Counted from the first letter of the stretch, positions 9,683 through 19,027 are shown. The stretch is DNA of 38,053 nt from an uncultured Pelagibacteraceae bacterium (GCA_902511185.1 CABXEK010000007.1:1-38053), one strand, 5' to 3'. The notes: generated by a model from the sequence alone, not told the origin. Numbers and translations: made by a program.

Positions 9683-11730
9683 GCTATATCATTAATAATA
9701 TCTGCTCTATCATATAATTTTATTAATGGTTTAAATTTACTTATATCTTCATTTGATTGCTCAATTCTTTTCATTTCTTTTTCAGCTAATAAAAAAAGAT
9801 CCTTGTTATGAATAGGATCAGCTAATTTGAAATTTTTAATACCACTTTGTTTGAATCCTAAAATATCTCCAAATCCTCTAATTTTCATATCTTCTTCAGA
9901 TATATAGAAACCATCATTAGACTCTTTTAAAATATTTATCCTTTTTTTTGCATTGTCACTCAAGTTAGATTTAAACATTAGTATGCATGTAGACTCTTTG
10001 TCTCCTCTACCGACACGACCCCTTAGTTGATGAAGTTGAGATAGTCCAAATTTGTTAGCATTTTCTATAATTATTACATTTGCATTTGGAAAATCAATAC
10101 CAACTTCAATAATAGTTGTAGAAACTAAAATTTTAAATTCATTTTTTAAAAAGCTATTTAATATAATTTCTTTTTCTTCAATATTTGTTTTGCCGTGAAG
10201 TAAAGATACTTGGTTTGGAAAAAGTTTTTTAAGATACTCAAATTTCTTAACAGCGGATGAGTGATCTAATTTTTTAGACTCGTCAATAAGTGGACAAACC
10301 CAAAATATTTGATTTCCAACTTTAATTTCTTTTTTAACAAACTTAATTACATCATTAATCTTACTTTCTAATTTACTATAAGTTTTAATAGGCTTTCTTA
10401 ATTTTGGTTTTTCAGCAATAATTGAGAGATCCATATCACCATACATAGTCATAGTTAAGGTTCTGGGAATAGGGGTGGCGGTCATTAGCAATATATCACA
10501 ATTATTGCCACCTTTATCAGATAATTTTTTCCTTTGGTTTACTCCAAATTTGTGCTGTTCATCAATGATAATTAAACCAAGATTTTTATAAGTAACTTTT
10601 TTTTGAAAAATTGCATGTGTTCCAAAAATTATATCAATCTCATTAGTTGAAAGTTTATTTAAAATATTTTTTTTAGTTTTATAATCTGATTTACCAGAAA
10701 TGAACTGTATATTTAAATTTTTTGGAAATAATTTTTTTGCAAGATTATAATGTTGTCTAGCTAAAATTTCAGTAGGTGCCATTACACTTACTTGAAAACC
10801 TGATATAATTGTATTGAAAGCTGCCAATAGAGAAACAATTGTTTTTCCACTACCCACATCACCCTGTAACAATCTAAACATTTTTTTTGAAGAACATAAA
10901 TCTTTATTTATTTCCTCTAGTGTGTTTTTTTGATCATTAGTTAAAGAAAAATCTAATTTATCAATTATTTCATTTTGATTTTTTTCAAGAAAAATTTTAT
11001 TTTTTTTTTTTATTTTTTTAATTTTTTTTCTAATTTCAGAGTTCACAAGAAAAGTTGAAAAAATCTCATCATATGCAAGTCTTCTATAAAAATTTTTTTT
11101 ATAATTTCCAATAGTTTCAGGACTGTGTAATTTCTTAATGGATTCATTCCAATTAATATTATCAAAGTTTTTTATTATTTTATTTGAGTGCCATTCATTT
11201 AAAATTGGTAATTTATTAATAATTTGGTTTATAATCTTGTTATATAGTTTTTCTGAAATTCCTTCAGTTAATGAGTAAGTGTTATGTTTTTGTTTTATTA
11301 GAGACGAATCTTCAGATATATATTTTGGATTAGTAAGCTGATACTTATTTCTAAAAAATCCAATTTTACCACTTACAGTTATTTCTTTTCCTATAGGTAA
11401 AATTTTTCGAACATATCCCTCGTAACTATTAAAAAAAATTAAATCAATTTCACCAGTATCATCTGAACACAAAACTTTATTAGGTAAATTTCTAATTCTA
11501 GGAAATGAATATTTCTGAGGCGATATTGTTATTGTTTGATTTTCACCAATTTTTAAATCTTTAATCTTTGATGATACGCTTCTGTCTGTATAAGATTTTG
11601 GTAATTTCCATAATAAATCAAAGATATTATTGATCTTTTTTCTCTTTAACAAATTTGCTGTTTTAATACCAACACCTTTTAGTGAAGTTAAATCTGACAA
11701 CAAATATTTATAATTACTTTTATTATCCAT
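9679..11730 (-). CDS. recG: ATP-dependent DNA helicase RecG
   Basis: Branch-migrating helicase that processes stalled forks and Holliday junctions. It has an N-terminal helix-hairpin-helix/wedge region (LTSLKGVGIKTANLL) and an OB-type wedge. Walker A is GDVGSGKT near residue 290. DEQHKFGV is the DEAD-like box, LLMTATPIPRTL is motif III, and the C-terminal helicase domain ends with QLRGRVGRGDKEST. A very lysine-rich stretch lies near residue 240. Length is about 683 residues, as in the family. A TTG at 11736 is in frame two codons upstream; I prefer the ATG at 11730 because it fits a near-leaderless start behind the AT palindrome at 11739-11748. Confidence 0.96.
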   Translation of the reverse strand: MDNKSNYKYLLSDLTSLKGVGIKTANLLKRKKINNIFDLLWKLPKSYTDRSVSSKIKDLKIGENQTITISPQKYSFPRIRNLPNKVLCSDDTGEIDLIFFNSYEGYVRKILPIGKEITVSGKIGFFRNKYQLTNPKYISEDSSLIKQKHNTYSLTEGISEKLYNKIINQIINKLPILNEWHSNKIIKNFDNINWNESIKKLHSPETIGNYKKNFYRRLAYDEIFSTFLVNSEIRKKIKKIKKKNKIFLEKNQNEIIDKLDFSLTNDQKNTLEEINKDLCSSKKMFRLLQGDVGSGKTIVSLLAAFNTIISGFQVSVMAPTEILARQHYNLAKKLFPKNLNIQFISGKSDYKTKKNILNKLSTNEIDIIFGTHAIFQKKVTYKNLGLIIIDEQHKFGVNQRKKLSDKGGNNCDILLMTATPIPRTLTMTMYGDMDLSIIAEKPKLRKPIKTYSKLESKINDVIKFVKKEIKVGNQIFWVCPLIDESKKLDHSSAVKKFEYLKKLFPNQVSLLHGKTNIEEKEIILNSFLKNEFKILVSTTIIEVGIDFPNANVIIIENANKFGLSQLHQLRGRVGRGDKESTCILMFKSNLSDNAKKRINILKESNDGFYISEEDMKIRGFGDILGFKQSGIKNFKLADPIHNKDLFLLAEKEMKRIEQSNEDISKFKPLIKLYDRADIINDIA

Positions 11731-11738
11731 TAACAAAT

Positions 11739-11748
11739 AATATATATT
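11739..11748. promoter_or_regulatory. Palindromic bidirectional -10 region for recG and sdhE
   Basis: The palindrome AATATATATT reads as a TATATT -10 box on both strands (11743-11748 plus, 11739-11744 minus). The divergent ATGs are at 11755 and 11730, with only 24 bases between them. Predicted starts fall at or within about two bases of each ATG, implying leaderless or near-leaderless messages. The -35 boxes would lie inside the opposite gene and are not clear. Confidence 0.35.
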
Positions 11749-11754
11749 CTAATA

Positions 11755-12018
11755 ATGGACCTCAATATAGAACAATTAAAAAAAAAAATTATTTATCGAT
11801 CTAATTACCGCGGCACAAAAGAAATGGATAAATTATTAAGTGCTTTTACAAAAAGATATATTAATGAATTAGATAAAGAAGATCTTAAAGAATTGGAAAA
11901 GTTATTAGATATTGATGATTCTAATCTTTATAATTTTTTCAATGGATTAGATACGGATTTTAAATTTGACGATAGTAAGATAAATCTTATGTTTAAAAAT
12001 TTTAATTATAGTGGATAA
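11755..12018 (+). CDS. sdhE: SdhE-type FAD assembly factor (DUF339)
   Basis: Small protein that promotes covalent flavinylation of succinate dehydrogenase subunit A. The 87-residue product has the family's signature near residues 18-24 (YRGTKEMD, the RGxxE motif). It is followed by an all-helical stretch with acidic clusters (ELDKEDLKELEKLLDIDD), and the length matches the family. It is divergent from recG with no leader space and is followed by tRNA-Ser on the other strand six bases on. No sdh genes are in this window. Confidence 0.88.
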   Translation: MDLNIEQLKKKIIYRSNYRGTKEMDKLLSAFTKRYINELDKEDLKELEKLLDIDDSNLYNFFNGLDTDFKFDDSKINLMFKNFNYSG

Positions 12019-12024
12019 AAATAG

Positions 12025-12114
12025 TGGCGGAGAGACTGAGATTCGAACTCAGGAAAGAGTTGCCCCTTTGCCGGTTTTCAAGACCGGTGCATTCAACCAC
12101 TCTGCCATCTCTCC
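12025..12114 (-). tRNA. tRNA-Ser (anticodon UGA), CCA encoded
   Basis: A 90-base class II tRNA on the minus strand. Acceptor GGAGAGA pairs with TCTCTCC. The anticodon stem CCGGT/ACCGG encloses loop CTTGAAA (anticodon TGA). A long variable arm follows, then the T arm with TTCGAAT. The 3' GCCA is encoded at 12025-12028. The variable arm and anticodon identify serine. Confidence 0.96.
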
Positions 12115-12121
12115 GTTGACA

Positions 12122-12175
12122 AGGTTTTATTATTAAAATTATTTAATTCAACCATAAAATGGTCTAATAAAACCT
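12122..12175. repeat. Nested inverted repeats between tRNA-Ser and rarD
   Basis: An 11-base perfect inverted repeat (AGGTTTTATTA at 12122-12132, TAATAAAACCT at 12165-12175) surrounds a smaller hairpin, ACCAT-AAA-ATGGT, at 12151-12163. On the minus strand TTGAAT (12146-12151) and TAAAAC (12124-12129) with a 16-base spacer form a plausible tRNA-Ser promoter overlapping the left arm. The structure could be an operator, a terminator-like hairpin or both. Confidence 0.5.
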
Positions 12176-12201
12176 ATTAAAGATTTAAAACTATACTTAA
12201 T

Positions 12202-13080
12202 ATGAATAAAGAATTTAACAAAGGTCTACTGTTAGCTGGTTTCGGTTCTTTTTGGTGGGGTTTTTTTGGTGTTTTGTATTTTAAGTATATTGCTTATATA
12301 GGACATATTGAACTTGTTGTACATCGTTGTTTATGGACTACATTTACCTTAATCATAACAACTTTTTTTTTTTCAAAATGGCAAATTTTTTTCAAGATTA
12401 TTAAAAATAAAAAATCATTAATTTATTTATTTTTTTCTGGTTTTTTAATTTTTATTAATTGGGCAGTATGGATATATGCAATTGCAACTAATAGAATAAT
12501 TGATGCAAGTTTTGGATATTTTATGATGCCAATATTAAGTGTTTTACTTGGTTATATTTTTTTTAAAGAAAGTCTAAATAAAAAAAGAATTTTTTCAATA
12601 ATTCTAGTTATTATTTCAATCATATATTTAATATTAGTAAGTTTTAAATCTTTGCCATGGGTTGGTTTAATTGTAGCTATAAGTTGGGGTTTTTATAATT
12701 TAATAAGAAAAAAAATTAATGTAGATACAGATGTAGGTCTATTAATTGAAAGTTTGTACATCTTGCCATTTGCGTTGGGCACTTTTTATTTAATAACTTT
12801 AAATGGTCATAATGATTTTCAATTATCAAATCCTCCCATGATGTTATTTATTTTTCTTGCTGGCCCAATGACTATTATACCATTATTTTTATATATAAGA
12901 GGGGTTGAATTATGTGGATTAGGACCAACTGGCATGATCTTTTATATAACACCTACATTACAGTTTTTATTAGGTTTTTTTTATTATGAAGAACCTTTTT
13001 CAATGACAAAATTAGTTAGCTTTATTTTTATTTGGATTGCTGTAATTATATATTTGAAGGATTTGTATGAAACTAATTAA
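12202..13080 (+). CDS. rarD: RarD-type EamA-family permease
   Basis: Inner-membrane protein of the drug/metabolite transporter superfamily, RarD subgroup; substrate not known. The 292 residues are highly hydrophobic with about ten membrane spans. RarD-like features are the start GFGSFWWGFFGVLYFKYI, the VVHRCLWTT segment near residue 43, and GLGPTGMIFYITPTLQFLLG near residue 237. The C-terminal codons overlap the lytic transglycosylase gene by 14 bases, so it heads the long plus-strand operon, though it may be functionally unrelated to the wall genes. Confidence 0.88.
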   Translation: MNKEFNKGLLLAGFGSFWWGFFGVLYFKYIAYIGHIELVVHRCLWTTFTLIITTFFFSKWQIFFKIIKNKKSLIYLFFSGFLIFINWAVWIYAIATNRIIDASFGYFMMPILSVLLGYIFFKESLNKKRIFSIILVIISIIYLILVSFKSLPWVGLIVAISWGFYNLIRKKINVDTDVGLLIESLYILPFALGTFYLITLNGHNDFQLSNPPMMLFIFLAGPMTIIPLFLYIRGVELCGLGPTGMIFYITPTLQFLLGFFYYEEPFSMTKLVSFIFIWIAVIIYLKDLYETN

Positions 13081-14068
13081 ATATGTTTTTATAATTTTAA
13101 TTTCTTATTTTAACATTGCATACTCTGATAATTATATAGAATTTCAAGAATGGAAAAAAAATTTTAAGATAATTGCTCTTCAAAATAATATTTCAGAAGA
13201 AACATTTGATACGGTACTTGCTAATATCAAATTTTTACCAAATGTTATTAAATATGACAGATATCAACCAGAGTTCTATGAAGATACCAAAACTTATATT
13301 TCAAAAAGAACATCGACTAAAAAGATTTCAAAAGGTTCAGAATATTATAAAAAAAATTTAGAATTAATTAATACGATAGAAAAAAAATATAATATTGAAA
13401 AAGAACTACTTTTATCTTTAATGGGTATCGAAACTAATTTTGGTACTTATGTAGGTAAGATGGACATTTTATCTTCATTAGCTACTTTAAGTTTTGACAA
13501 AAGAAGATCTGAATTTTTTTCAAATGAATTATTAATTTTATTAAGACTAATTGAAAAAGGACAAATTGATTACAAAACACTTTATGGATCTTGGGCTGGT
13601 GCATTTGGCTTTTTTCAATTTATGCCCTCGACAATGAAAAATTATGCAATTGATTATGATAACAATAATTACATTGATCTAAAAAATAATAAAGATGCCT
13701 ATGCTTCTGCGGCAAATTATTTAAGTAAAATGGGCTGGAAAAAACAACAACCATGTTTTTATAAGATAGATTTATCAAATAAAATTCCTAGAAGTTATTT
13801 AAACTTTTCCGCAAAGAAAATTCATAATAAAAAAAAGTTAAGATATTTTAAAAAATATATTAATAATGCAAATGTTATAGATAAAAAATTTGATAATTTG
13901 ACAGTAGCTATAATTACACCAGACAAAGATATTATACCAGATGCTGAAAGTTTACACCCTGCATATGTAGTTTTTGAAAATTATGAAATAATTTTAAAAT
14001 GGAATAGATCTTTAAGATTTTCTTTGGCTGTTTGCACATTAAAAAATAAATTTAGTAATGAATTATAA
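13067..14068 (+). CDS. Lytic murein transglycosylase, MltB-like
   Basis: Cleaves peptidoglycan glycan strands between MurNAc and GlcNAc, leaving anhydro-MurNAc ends. The 333-residue protein has a signal peptide (VFIILISYFNIAYS, about residues 7-20). The catalytic domain of the SLT_2/MltB group has Glu122 in LMGIETNFGTYVG as the expected acid, and SWAGAFGFFQFMPSTM near residues 175-190. YDNNNYIDLKNNKDAYASAANYL follows that. No lipobox and no C-terminal peptidoglycan-binding domain are seen. It overlaps rarD upstream and the SPOR lipoprotein gene downstream by 11 bases. Confidence 0.9.
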   Translation: MKLIKYVFIILISYFNIAYSDNYIEFQEWKKNFKIIALQNNISEETFDTVLANIKFLPNVIKYDRYQPEFYEDTKTYISKRTSTKKISKGSEYYKKNLELINTIEKKYNIEKELLLSLMGIETNFGTYVGKMDILSSLATLSFDKRRSEFFSNELLILLRLIEKGQIDYKTLYGSWAGAFGFFQFMPSTMKNYAIDYDNNNYIDLKNNKDAYASAANYLSKMGWKKQQPCFYKIDLSNKIPRSYLNFSAKKIHNKKKLRYFKKYINNANVIDKKFDNLTVAIITPDKDIIPDAESLHPAYVVFENYEIILKWNRSLRFSLAVCTLKNKFSNEL

Positions 14069-14816
14069 AAAATTAATAATAACATGCTGGATTTTATTTT
14101 TAACAGGTTGTAATCAAAATGGTTTAAATAAAAGATTAACAAATGACTCATTAATAAAATATAAAAATTCGGGTTTTACACTAATCTATGATGATAGTTT
14201 AAAAAAAGAAAAAAAAATTTCAAAAAAGATTGATAATAGATCTTTACTGATTTTTCATAAAAACTTAAAAAAGAATTCTTTTGTTAAAATTACCAATCCA
14301 ACAAATGGAAAGATGTTAATAGCTGAGGTTGCTTCTAATAATGTTACTTTTTCTGATTTTTATAATTCTGTTATCACACAAAGAATTGTTGAAGAATTAT
14401 CTCTAAATCCAAAAGAACCTTATATTGATTTAATTTCAATTTCTCAAAACTCAACATTTGTTGCAAAAAAAGCCAAAACCTTTGAAGAAGAAAAAAATGT
14501 TGCTGAAAAAGCCCCTGTAGATGGAATAATAATTGATAATTTGGGTTCATCAAATAATAAAGAAAAAGAAATTAAAATTAACAAATTTTCTTACATGATA
14601 AAAGTTGCTGATTTTTACTATAAAGATTCAGCAAAAAGTATGGTTGATAGAATTATAAATGAAAGTAATTTAAAAAATCCTTTAATAAAGAAATTATCTA
14701 AAACGAAATATAGGGTATTATTGGGTCCATTTAATGATATAAAAAAATTAGAAGACTCATTTAACAAAATTAAATTATTAAATTTTGAAAATATAGAAAT
14801 TATTAGGGATGTTTAA
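14058..14816 (+). CDS. RlpA-like lipoprotein with C-terminal SPOR domain
   Basis: Outer-envelope lipoprotein probably linked to septal peptidoglycan. The N-terminus ends in the lipobox LFLTGC (Cys18). Residues about 70-135 resemble a degenerate double-psi beta-barrel of RlpA type (FVKITNPTNGKMLIAEVASN, then FYNSVITQRIVEEL). Residues about 175-252 form a SPOR-like domain (FSYMIKVADFYYKDSAKSMV... YRVLLGPFNDIKKLEDSF), which binds denuded glycan at division sites. It sits between a lytic transglycosylase and a D,D-carboxypeptidase with overlaps on both sides, fitting a wall-remodelling operon. Whether it has enzymatic activity is unclear. Confidence 0.75.
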   Translation: MNYKKLIITCWILFLTGCNQNGLNKRLTNDSLIKYKNSGFTLIYDDSLKKEKKISKKIDNRSLLIFHKNLKKNSFVKITNPTNGKMLIAEVASNNVTFSDFYNSVITQRIVEELSLNPKEPYIDLISISQNSTFVAKKAKTFEEEKNVAEKAPVDGIIIDNLGSSNNKEKEIKINKFSYMIKVADFYYKDSAKSMVDRIINESNLKNPLIKKLSKTKYRVLLGPFNDIKKLEDSFNKIKLLNFENIEIIRDV

Positions 14817-15960
14817 AAAAATACTTACATTTATTGTCTTAAGCTTTTTTATCGTAGAGTTTACTCTAGCTGATTTTGATGTTAAAGCGCGTACGGCCAT
14901 ACTTCAAGATTACTATTCTGGAGAAATTCTTTATGAAAAGAATGCTGATAAATCTATTTATCCCGCATCTATGACCAAAATTATGACGTCAATTATTGCT
15001 TTTGATCTAATTAAATCAGGTGACATAAAACTTAATGAAAAATTTATTATTTCTGAAAAAGCATGGAGGCTTTCTACATCAGGATATTCTTCAATGTTTA
15101 TTATGGTTGGAGACGAGGTTACTGTTGAAAATTTATTAAAAGGTATAATAATTGCATCAGGTAATGATGCTTGTGTAGCATTGGCCGAAGGTATTGCTGG
15201 TACAGAGGAGGAATTTGCTATCTTAATGACAGCAAAAGCTCAAGAATTAGATATGGAAAACACAAATTTTGCTAATTCATCTGGTATTAATAATTCAGAA
15301 AACCATTCAACTGTAAGAGATATTTTAAAAATGTCTAAATACTTAATTGAAAAACATCCAGAATTTTATAAATGGTTTGCAGAAAAAGAATTTACATGGG
15401 ATAGAACTGGTGGTGATCCAATAACTCAAGGTAATAGAAATCCATTATTATATAAAAACCTTGGAGCTGATGGTATAAAAACTGGATATCTAGCTGTTGA
15501 AAAATACTCACTTGCTTCTTCATTAAACAGAAATGGTAGAAGGCTAATAGCAGTAGGCAGTGGTTTTGAATCTAAAAGTTCTAGATCTAAAGAAAGTTCA
15601 AAATTACTTACTTATGGTCTAACTAATTTTGATTTAGTAAATATAGCTAAAGCAAACTCGCCTATTTATAAATTAGATGTTTGGCAAGGAAAACAAGATT
15701 TTGTCAATGCATATATTAATGAAGATATTTATAAAACAATTAAAAAAGCTAAAAAAAAATTACTAAAAGTTTCTGTTAAATATGAGGGTCCAATTGAAGC
15801 TCCTATTTATAAAGATGAAAAAATTGCTACTTTAAAAGTAGTTTATGATGATGAGTTAGTAGGTGAGTATGATTTATTAGCATTAGAAGAAGTAAAAAGA
15901 GTTAATTTTTTATCAAGACTAATAAAGTCTATCAATTACCTAATTTGGGGTGATGTCTAA
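14809..15960 (+). CDS. D-alanyl-D-alanine carboxypeptidase (class A low-molecular-weight PBP)
   Basis: Periplasmic serine enzyme that trims the terminal D-Ala from peptidoglycan stem peptides. The 383 residues start with a signal peptide ending near Ala21. Active-site motifs are all present: Ser54-x-x-Lys57 in ASMTKIMT, Ser117-Gly-Asn119, and Lys224-Thr-Gly226 in DGIKTG. A beta-rich C-terminal domain follows from about residue 275 and ends with a hydrophobic/basic stretch (VNFLSRLIKSINYLIW) that probably anchors it as an amphipathic helix, as in DacA/DacC. It overlaps the SPOR lipoprotein gene by eight bases and tmk by a few. Confidence 0.94.
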   Translation: MFKKILTFIVLSFFIVEFTLADFDVKARTAILQDYYSGEILYEKNADKSIYPASMTKIMTSIIAFDLIKSGDIKLNEKFIISEKAWRLSTSGYSSMFIMVGDEVTVENLLKGIIIASGNDACVALAEGIAGTEEEFAILMTAKAQELDMENTNFANSSGINNSENHSTVRDILKMSKYLIEKHPEFYKWFAEKEFTWDRTGGDPITQGNRNPLLYKNLGADGIKTGYLAVEKYSLASSLNRNGRRLIAVGSGFESKSSRSKESSKLLTYGLTNFDLVNIAKANSPIYKLDVWQGKQDFVNAYINEDIYKTIKKAKKKLLKVSVKYEGPIEAPIYKDEKIATLKVVYDDELVGEYDLLALEEVKRVNFLSRLIKSINYLIWGDV

Positions 15961-16567
15961 AAAACCAATTATTGTATTTGAAGGTATAGAAGGTAGTGGA
16001 AAAAGCCACCACATAACTGCAGTATCCAAATATTTAAGTAAAAAAAAAATAAGTCACATAAAAATAAGAGAACCTGGTGGTAATTCAAATTCTGAAAAAA
16101 TAAGAAGACTCATTCTTAATAATAAATCTGATTTTAATAAAAATACTGATTTGTTGTTATATTTAGCAGCAAGAAGTGAGAATATTAATATTATTAAGAA
16201 ATCATATAAGAAAAAAATTATTCTTATTGATAGATTTACAGACTCAACTATAGCTTACCAACATTTTGGTATGGGTGTAGATTTTAACTTAATTAAAACT
16301 TTAAATAATTTTTTGCTCCAAAAAATTAAAGTAGATTTTACATTTTTAAACCTAGTTAATAAAAAAAATCTGCATTCTAGATTAAAAAAAAGAAAATCAT
16401 TAAATAGATATGATAAATTTGATATGAGTTTCTATAACAAGGTTCAAAAAGGGTTTGTAAAATTGTCTAATCTTAAGAAAAGAAAATACCAATTGGTTAA
16501 TTCAAATTTAGATATTAGAAAAAATGAAGAATTGGTTTTAAGAAGAATTGATCAATTAATTAAATGA
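15953..16567 (+). CDS. tmk: Thymidylate kinase
   Basis: Phosphorylates dTMP to dTDP for DNA synthesis. About 204 residues with the P-loop FEGIEGSGKS near the start, KIREPGGNSNSEKIRRLI (the REPGG motif) and IDRFTDSTIAYQ (DRY/F-type motif). The LID region carries RYDKFDMSFYNKVQKGF. A GTG at 15950 is in frame one codon upstream; the ATG at 15953 is chosen. Both overlap the carboxypeptidase stop. It overlaps holB at its 3' end by four bases (ATGA), a pairing often conserved in bacteria. Confidence 0.94.
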   Translation: MSKKPIIVFEGIEGSGKSHHITAVSKYLSKKKISHIKIREPGGNSNSEKIRRLILNNKSDFNKNTDLLLYLAARSENINIIKKSYKKKIILIDRFTDSTIAYQHFGMGVDFNLIKTLNNFLLQKIKVDFTFLNLVNKKNLHSRLKKRKSLNRYDKFDMSFYNKVQKGFVKLSNLKKRKYQLVNSNLDIRKNEELVLRRIDQLIK

Positions 16568-17493
16568 ATATAGATCCATCTAATCAAACAAAACTTTATG
16601 GACATGAAAATTATTTAAAAAGTTTGCTTAAACTATATAATGAAGATCATTTACCTAATAAGATTCTTTTTTCTGGTGAAAAAGGTATAGGTAAATCAAC
16701 TTTAGCTTACCATCTGATTAATTCTATTTTATCTTCTGACGAAGAGTTCCCATATGATCTAAAAAATTTTAACATAAATTTAGAAAACAAAACATTTAAA
16801 TTGATTCAAAACAAATCTAATCCAAACTTTATCTTAATAGATGTGAATGAAGAAAAAAAAAAAATTGATATAGGTCAAATTAGAAATCTGATTTCAACTT
16901 TAAATAAATCGTCTTTTAACACAAAACCTCGATTTGTATTATTAGATAACATTGAACTTTTGAATATTAATTCAGTTAATGCTTTATTAAAAATATTAGA
17001 AGAACCAAGTGATAAAATTAATTTTATACTAATCAATAATAATAAAAAAGTTTTGCAGACACTAAAATCTAGATGTTTAAATTTTAAAATTTCACTAACT
17101 CATGAACAATCTATAAATATTACTAATAAAATACTAAATGAAAATTTAAATAATTTTTTAAATGAGAAATATATTACAAATTATAGCACGCCAGGACAGT
17201 TACTCAAAATAATAGATTTTGCTAACAAAAATGATATTGATTTAAAAGATTTAGACTTAAAGGATTTAATTTCTAAAATTATATTAGATAAAAAATATAA
17301 GAAAGATTTATCAATTAGAGATTTAATTTATTCATTAATAGAGCTTTATTTTAGAAACAATATATCTATACAAAATATTGATTTAATTAATATGTATAAT
17401 TATTTTTTAAAAAAGATTAATACTACTAAAATATTTAATCTAGACGATGAATCTTTATTAATGGAATTTCAAAAAAAAATATTAAATGAATAA
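16564..17493 (+). CDS. holB: DNA polymerase III subunit delta'
   Basis: Clamp-loader subunit of the replicative polymerase. The 309 residues have an AAA+ fold: P-loop GEKGIGKST near residue 40, LLDNIELLNINSVNALLKILEEP (Walker B-like region and the family's LLKxLEEP), and NNKKVLQTLKSRC near the sensor 1/SRC motif. No zinc-module cysteines of the E. coli type are present. The C-terminal third is weakly conserved and lysine/asparagine-rich. It starts inside the tmk stop and overlaps metG by eight bases. Confidence 0.91.
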   Translation: MNIDPSNQTKLYGHENYLKSLLKLYNEDHLPNKILFSGEKGIGKSTLAYHLINSILSSDEEFPYDLKNFNINLENKTFKLIQNKSNPNFILIDVNEEKKKIDIGQIRNLISTLNKSSFNTKPRFVLLDNIELLNINSVNALLKILEEPSDKINFILINNNKKVLQTLKSRCLNFKISLTHEQSINITNKILNENLNNFLNEKYITNYSTPGQLLKIIDFANKNDIDLKDLDLKDLISKIILDKKYKKDLSIRDLIYSLIELYFRNNISIQNIDLINMYNYFLKKINTTKIFNLDDESLLMEFQKKILNE

Positions 17494-19027
17494 AAATTTT
17501 TATATAACTACCCCAATCTATTATCCATCTGCTAAACCTCATATGGGTCATGCATATTCATCAATAATTGCTGATTTTTTTGCACGATTTAAGAGAATGG
17601 ATGGTTATGATGTTCATTTCCTAACTGGCACCGATGAACATGGTTTAAAAATTCAGCGATCTGCAGAAAAACAAAATATTGATCCTTTAGAATTTTGTAA
17701 TCAAATTAGCAAAACATTTCGCGATCTTTCTAAAACACTCAATTTAACTAATACAGATTTTATAAGAACAACTGAAGAAAGACATAAAAAAAGTGTTCAA
17801 CATCTTTGGAGCGAACTAGAAAATAATGATGATATCTATTTATCAAAATACTCTGGATGGTACTCAGTTTCAGATGAAGCTTTTTATTCAGAAGATGAAA
17901 TAGAAGATTTAGATGGTGTTAAAAGATCTATCTCATCAAAATCGCCTGTTGAATGGATTGAGGAAGAGTCGTATTTTTTTCGATTATCTAAATGGGAAAA
18001 ACCTTTACTTGATTATTATGAGTCACACCCAAATTTTATTGCGCCAGAGTCTAGAAAAAATGAAGTTATAAGTTTTGTAAAAAGTGGATTAAAAGATTTA
18101 TCTGTTAGTAGAAAAAGTTTTTCATGGGGTATAAAAGTACCTAATAATAACGATCATGTAATATATGTGTGGCTTGATGCATTAACGAATTATATTAGTG
18201 CATTAAACTATCCTGACTCAAGTGATAAATTATTTAAAAAATTTTGGCCAGCTTCAATACATTTAATTGGAAAAGATATTTTAAGATTTCATGCAGTATA
18301 TTGGCCGGCTTTTCTACTGGCTGCTAAAATCAAATTACCACAAAGAGTTTATGGCCATGGTTGGATTCTTTCAGATAATGAAAAAATGTCAAAATCTAAA
18401 GGCAATATTTTAGATCCAATTGAAATAATTAATCAATATGGATTAGATCCGTTGAGATATTATTTAATTAAAGAAGTATCTTTTGGAAATGATGGAAACA
18501 TATCACAAGAAAGACTTGAAGATTGTATAAATAGTGACCTTGCAAATAATTATGGAAATTTATGCCAGCGTGTTATTACATTTGCAATAAAAAATTGTAA
18601 TGGTGAGGTCCCAAAAAATATTAAATTTGAGTCAGAAGATTTGTTAATTTTAAATAGATATAAAGATAATTTATCTATTATAAGAGACAAAATTGACAAC
18701 CAGGATATTAATTTTTATATAGATTTCATAGTGAATTCTTTATTTGAAGCAAATAAATATTTTAATGATCAAGAACCATGGAAAAAAAAAGAAAATCCTC
18801 TAAGATTAAATACAATAGTTTACACAACATTAGAAATTGTAAGAAAAATTAGTTTTTTACTTTATCCAATAATTCCTCAATCATCTATAAAAGCTCTAAA
18901 AATTTTTGACCTCAAAGAAAATGATATTAATTTAACTTCTTTAGAAAATAATGAATTTTTATTAAAGGAAAGTAAGTTGAATAAAATTGATATACTTTTT
19001 AAAAAGATAGATAAAAATAATGATTGA
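17486..19027 (+). CDS. metG: Methionyl-tRNA synthetase
   Basis: Charges tRNA-Met with methionine. The 513 residues show the class I motifs HMGH at residues 19-22 and KMSKS near residue 300, plus DEHGLKIQRSA and the WLDALTNYISAL segment. The connective-peptide region reads YSGWYSVSDEAFY with no zinc-knuckle cysteines, the single-domain form common in alphaproteobacteria. There is no C-terminal tRNA-binding/dimerisation domain. It overlaps holB and tatD by eight bases each. Confidence 0.97.
   Translation: MNKNFYITTPIYYPSAKPHMGHAYSSIIADFFARFKRMDGYDVHFLTGTDEHGLKIQRSAEKQNIDPLEFCNQISKTFRDLSKTLNLTNTDFIRTTEERHKKSVQHLWSELENNDDIYLSKYSGWYSVSDEAFYSEDEIEDLDGVKRSISSKSPVEWIEEESYFFRLSKWEKPLLDYYESHPNFIAPESRKNEVISFVKSGLKDLSVSRKSFSWGIKVPNNNDHVIYVWLDALTNYISALNYPDSSDKLFKKFWPASIHLIGKDILRFHAVYWPAFLLAAKIKLPQRVYGHGWILSDNEKMSKSKGNILDPIEIINQYGLDPLRYYLIKEVSFGNDGNISQERLEDCINSDLANNYGNLCQRVITFAIKNCNGEVPKNIKFESEDLLILNRYKDNLSIIRDKIDNQDINFYIDFIVNSLFEANKYFNDQEPWKKKENPLRLNTIVYTTLEIVRKISFLLYPIIPQSSIKALKIFDLKENDINLTSLENNEFLLKESKLNKIDILFKKIDKNND

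Noticed and set aside
11000..11040. Frameshift in recG at the long T tract.
   Set aside because: The frame stays open on both sides and the tract encodes a lysine-rich linker consistent with the overall AT bias.
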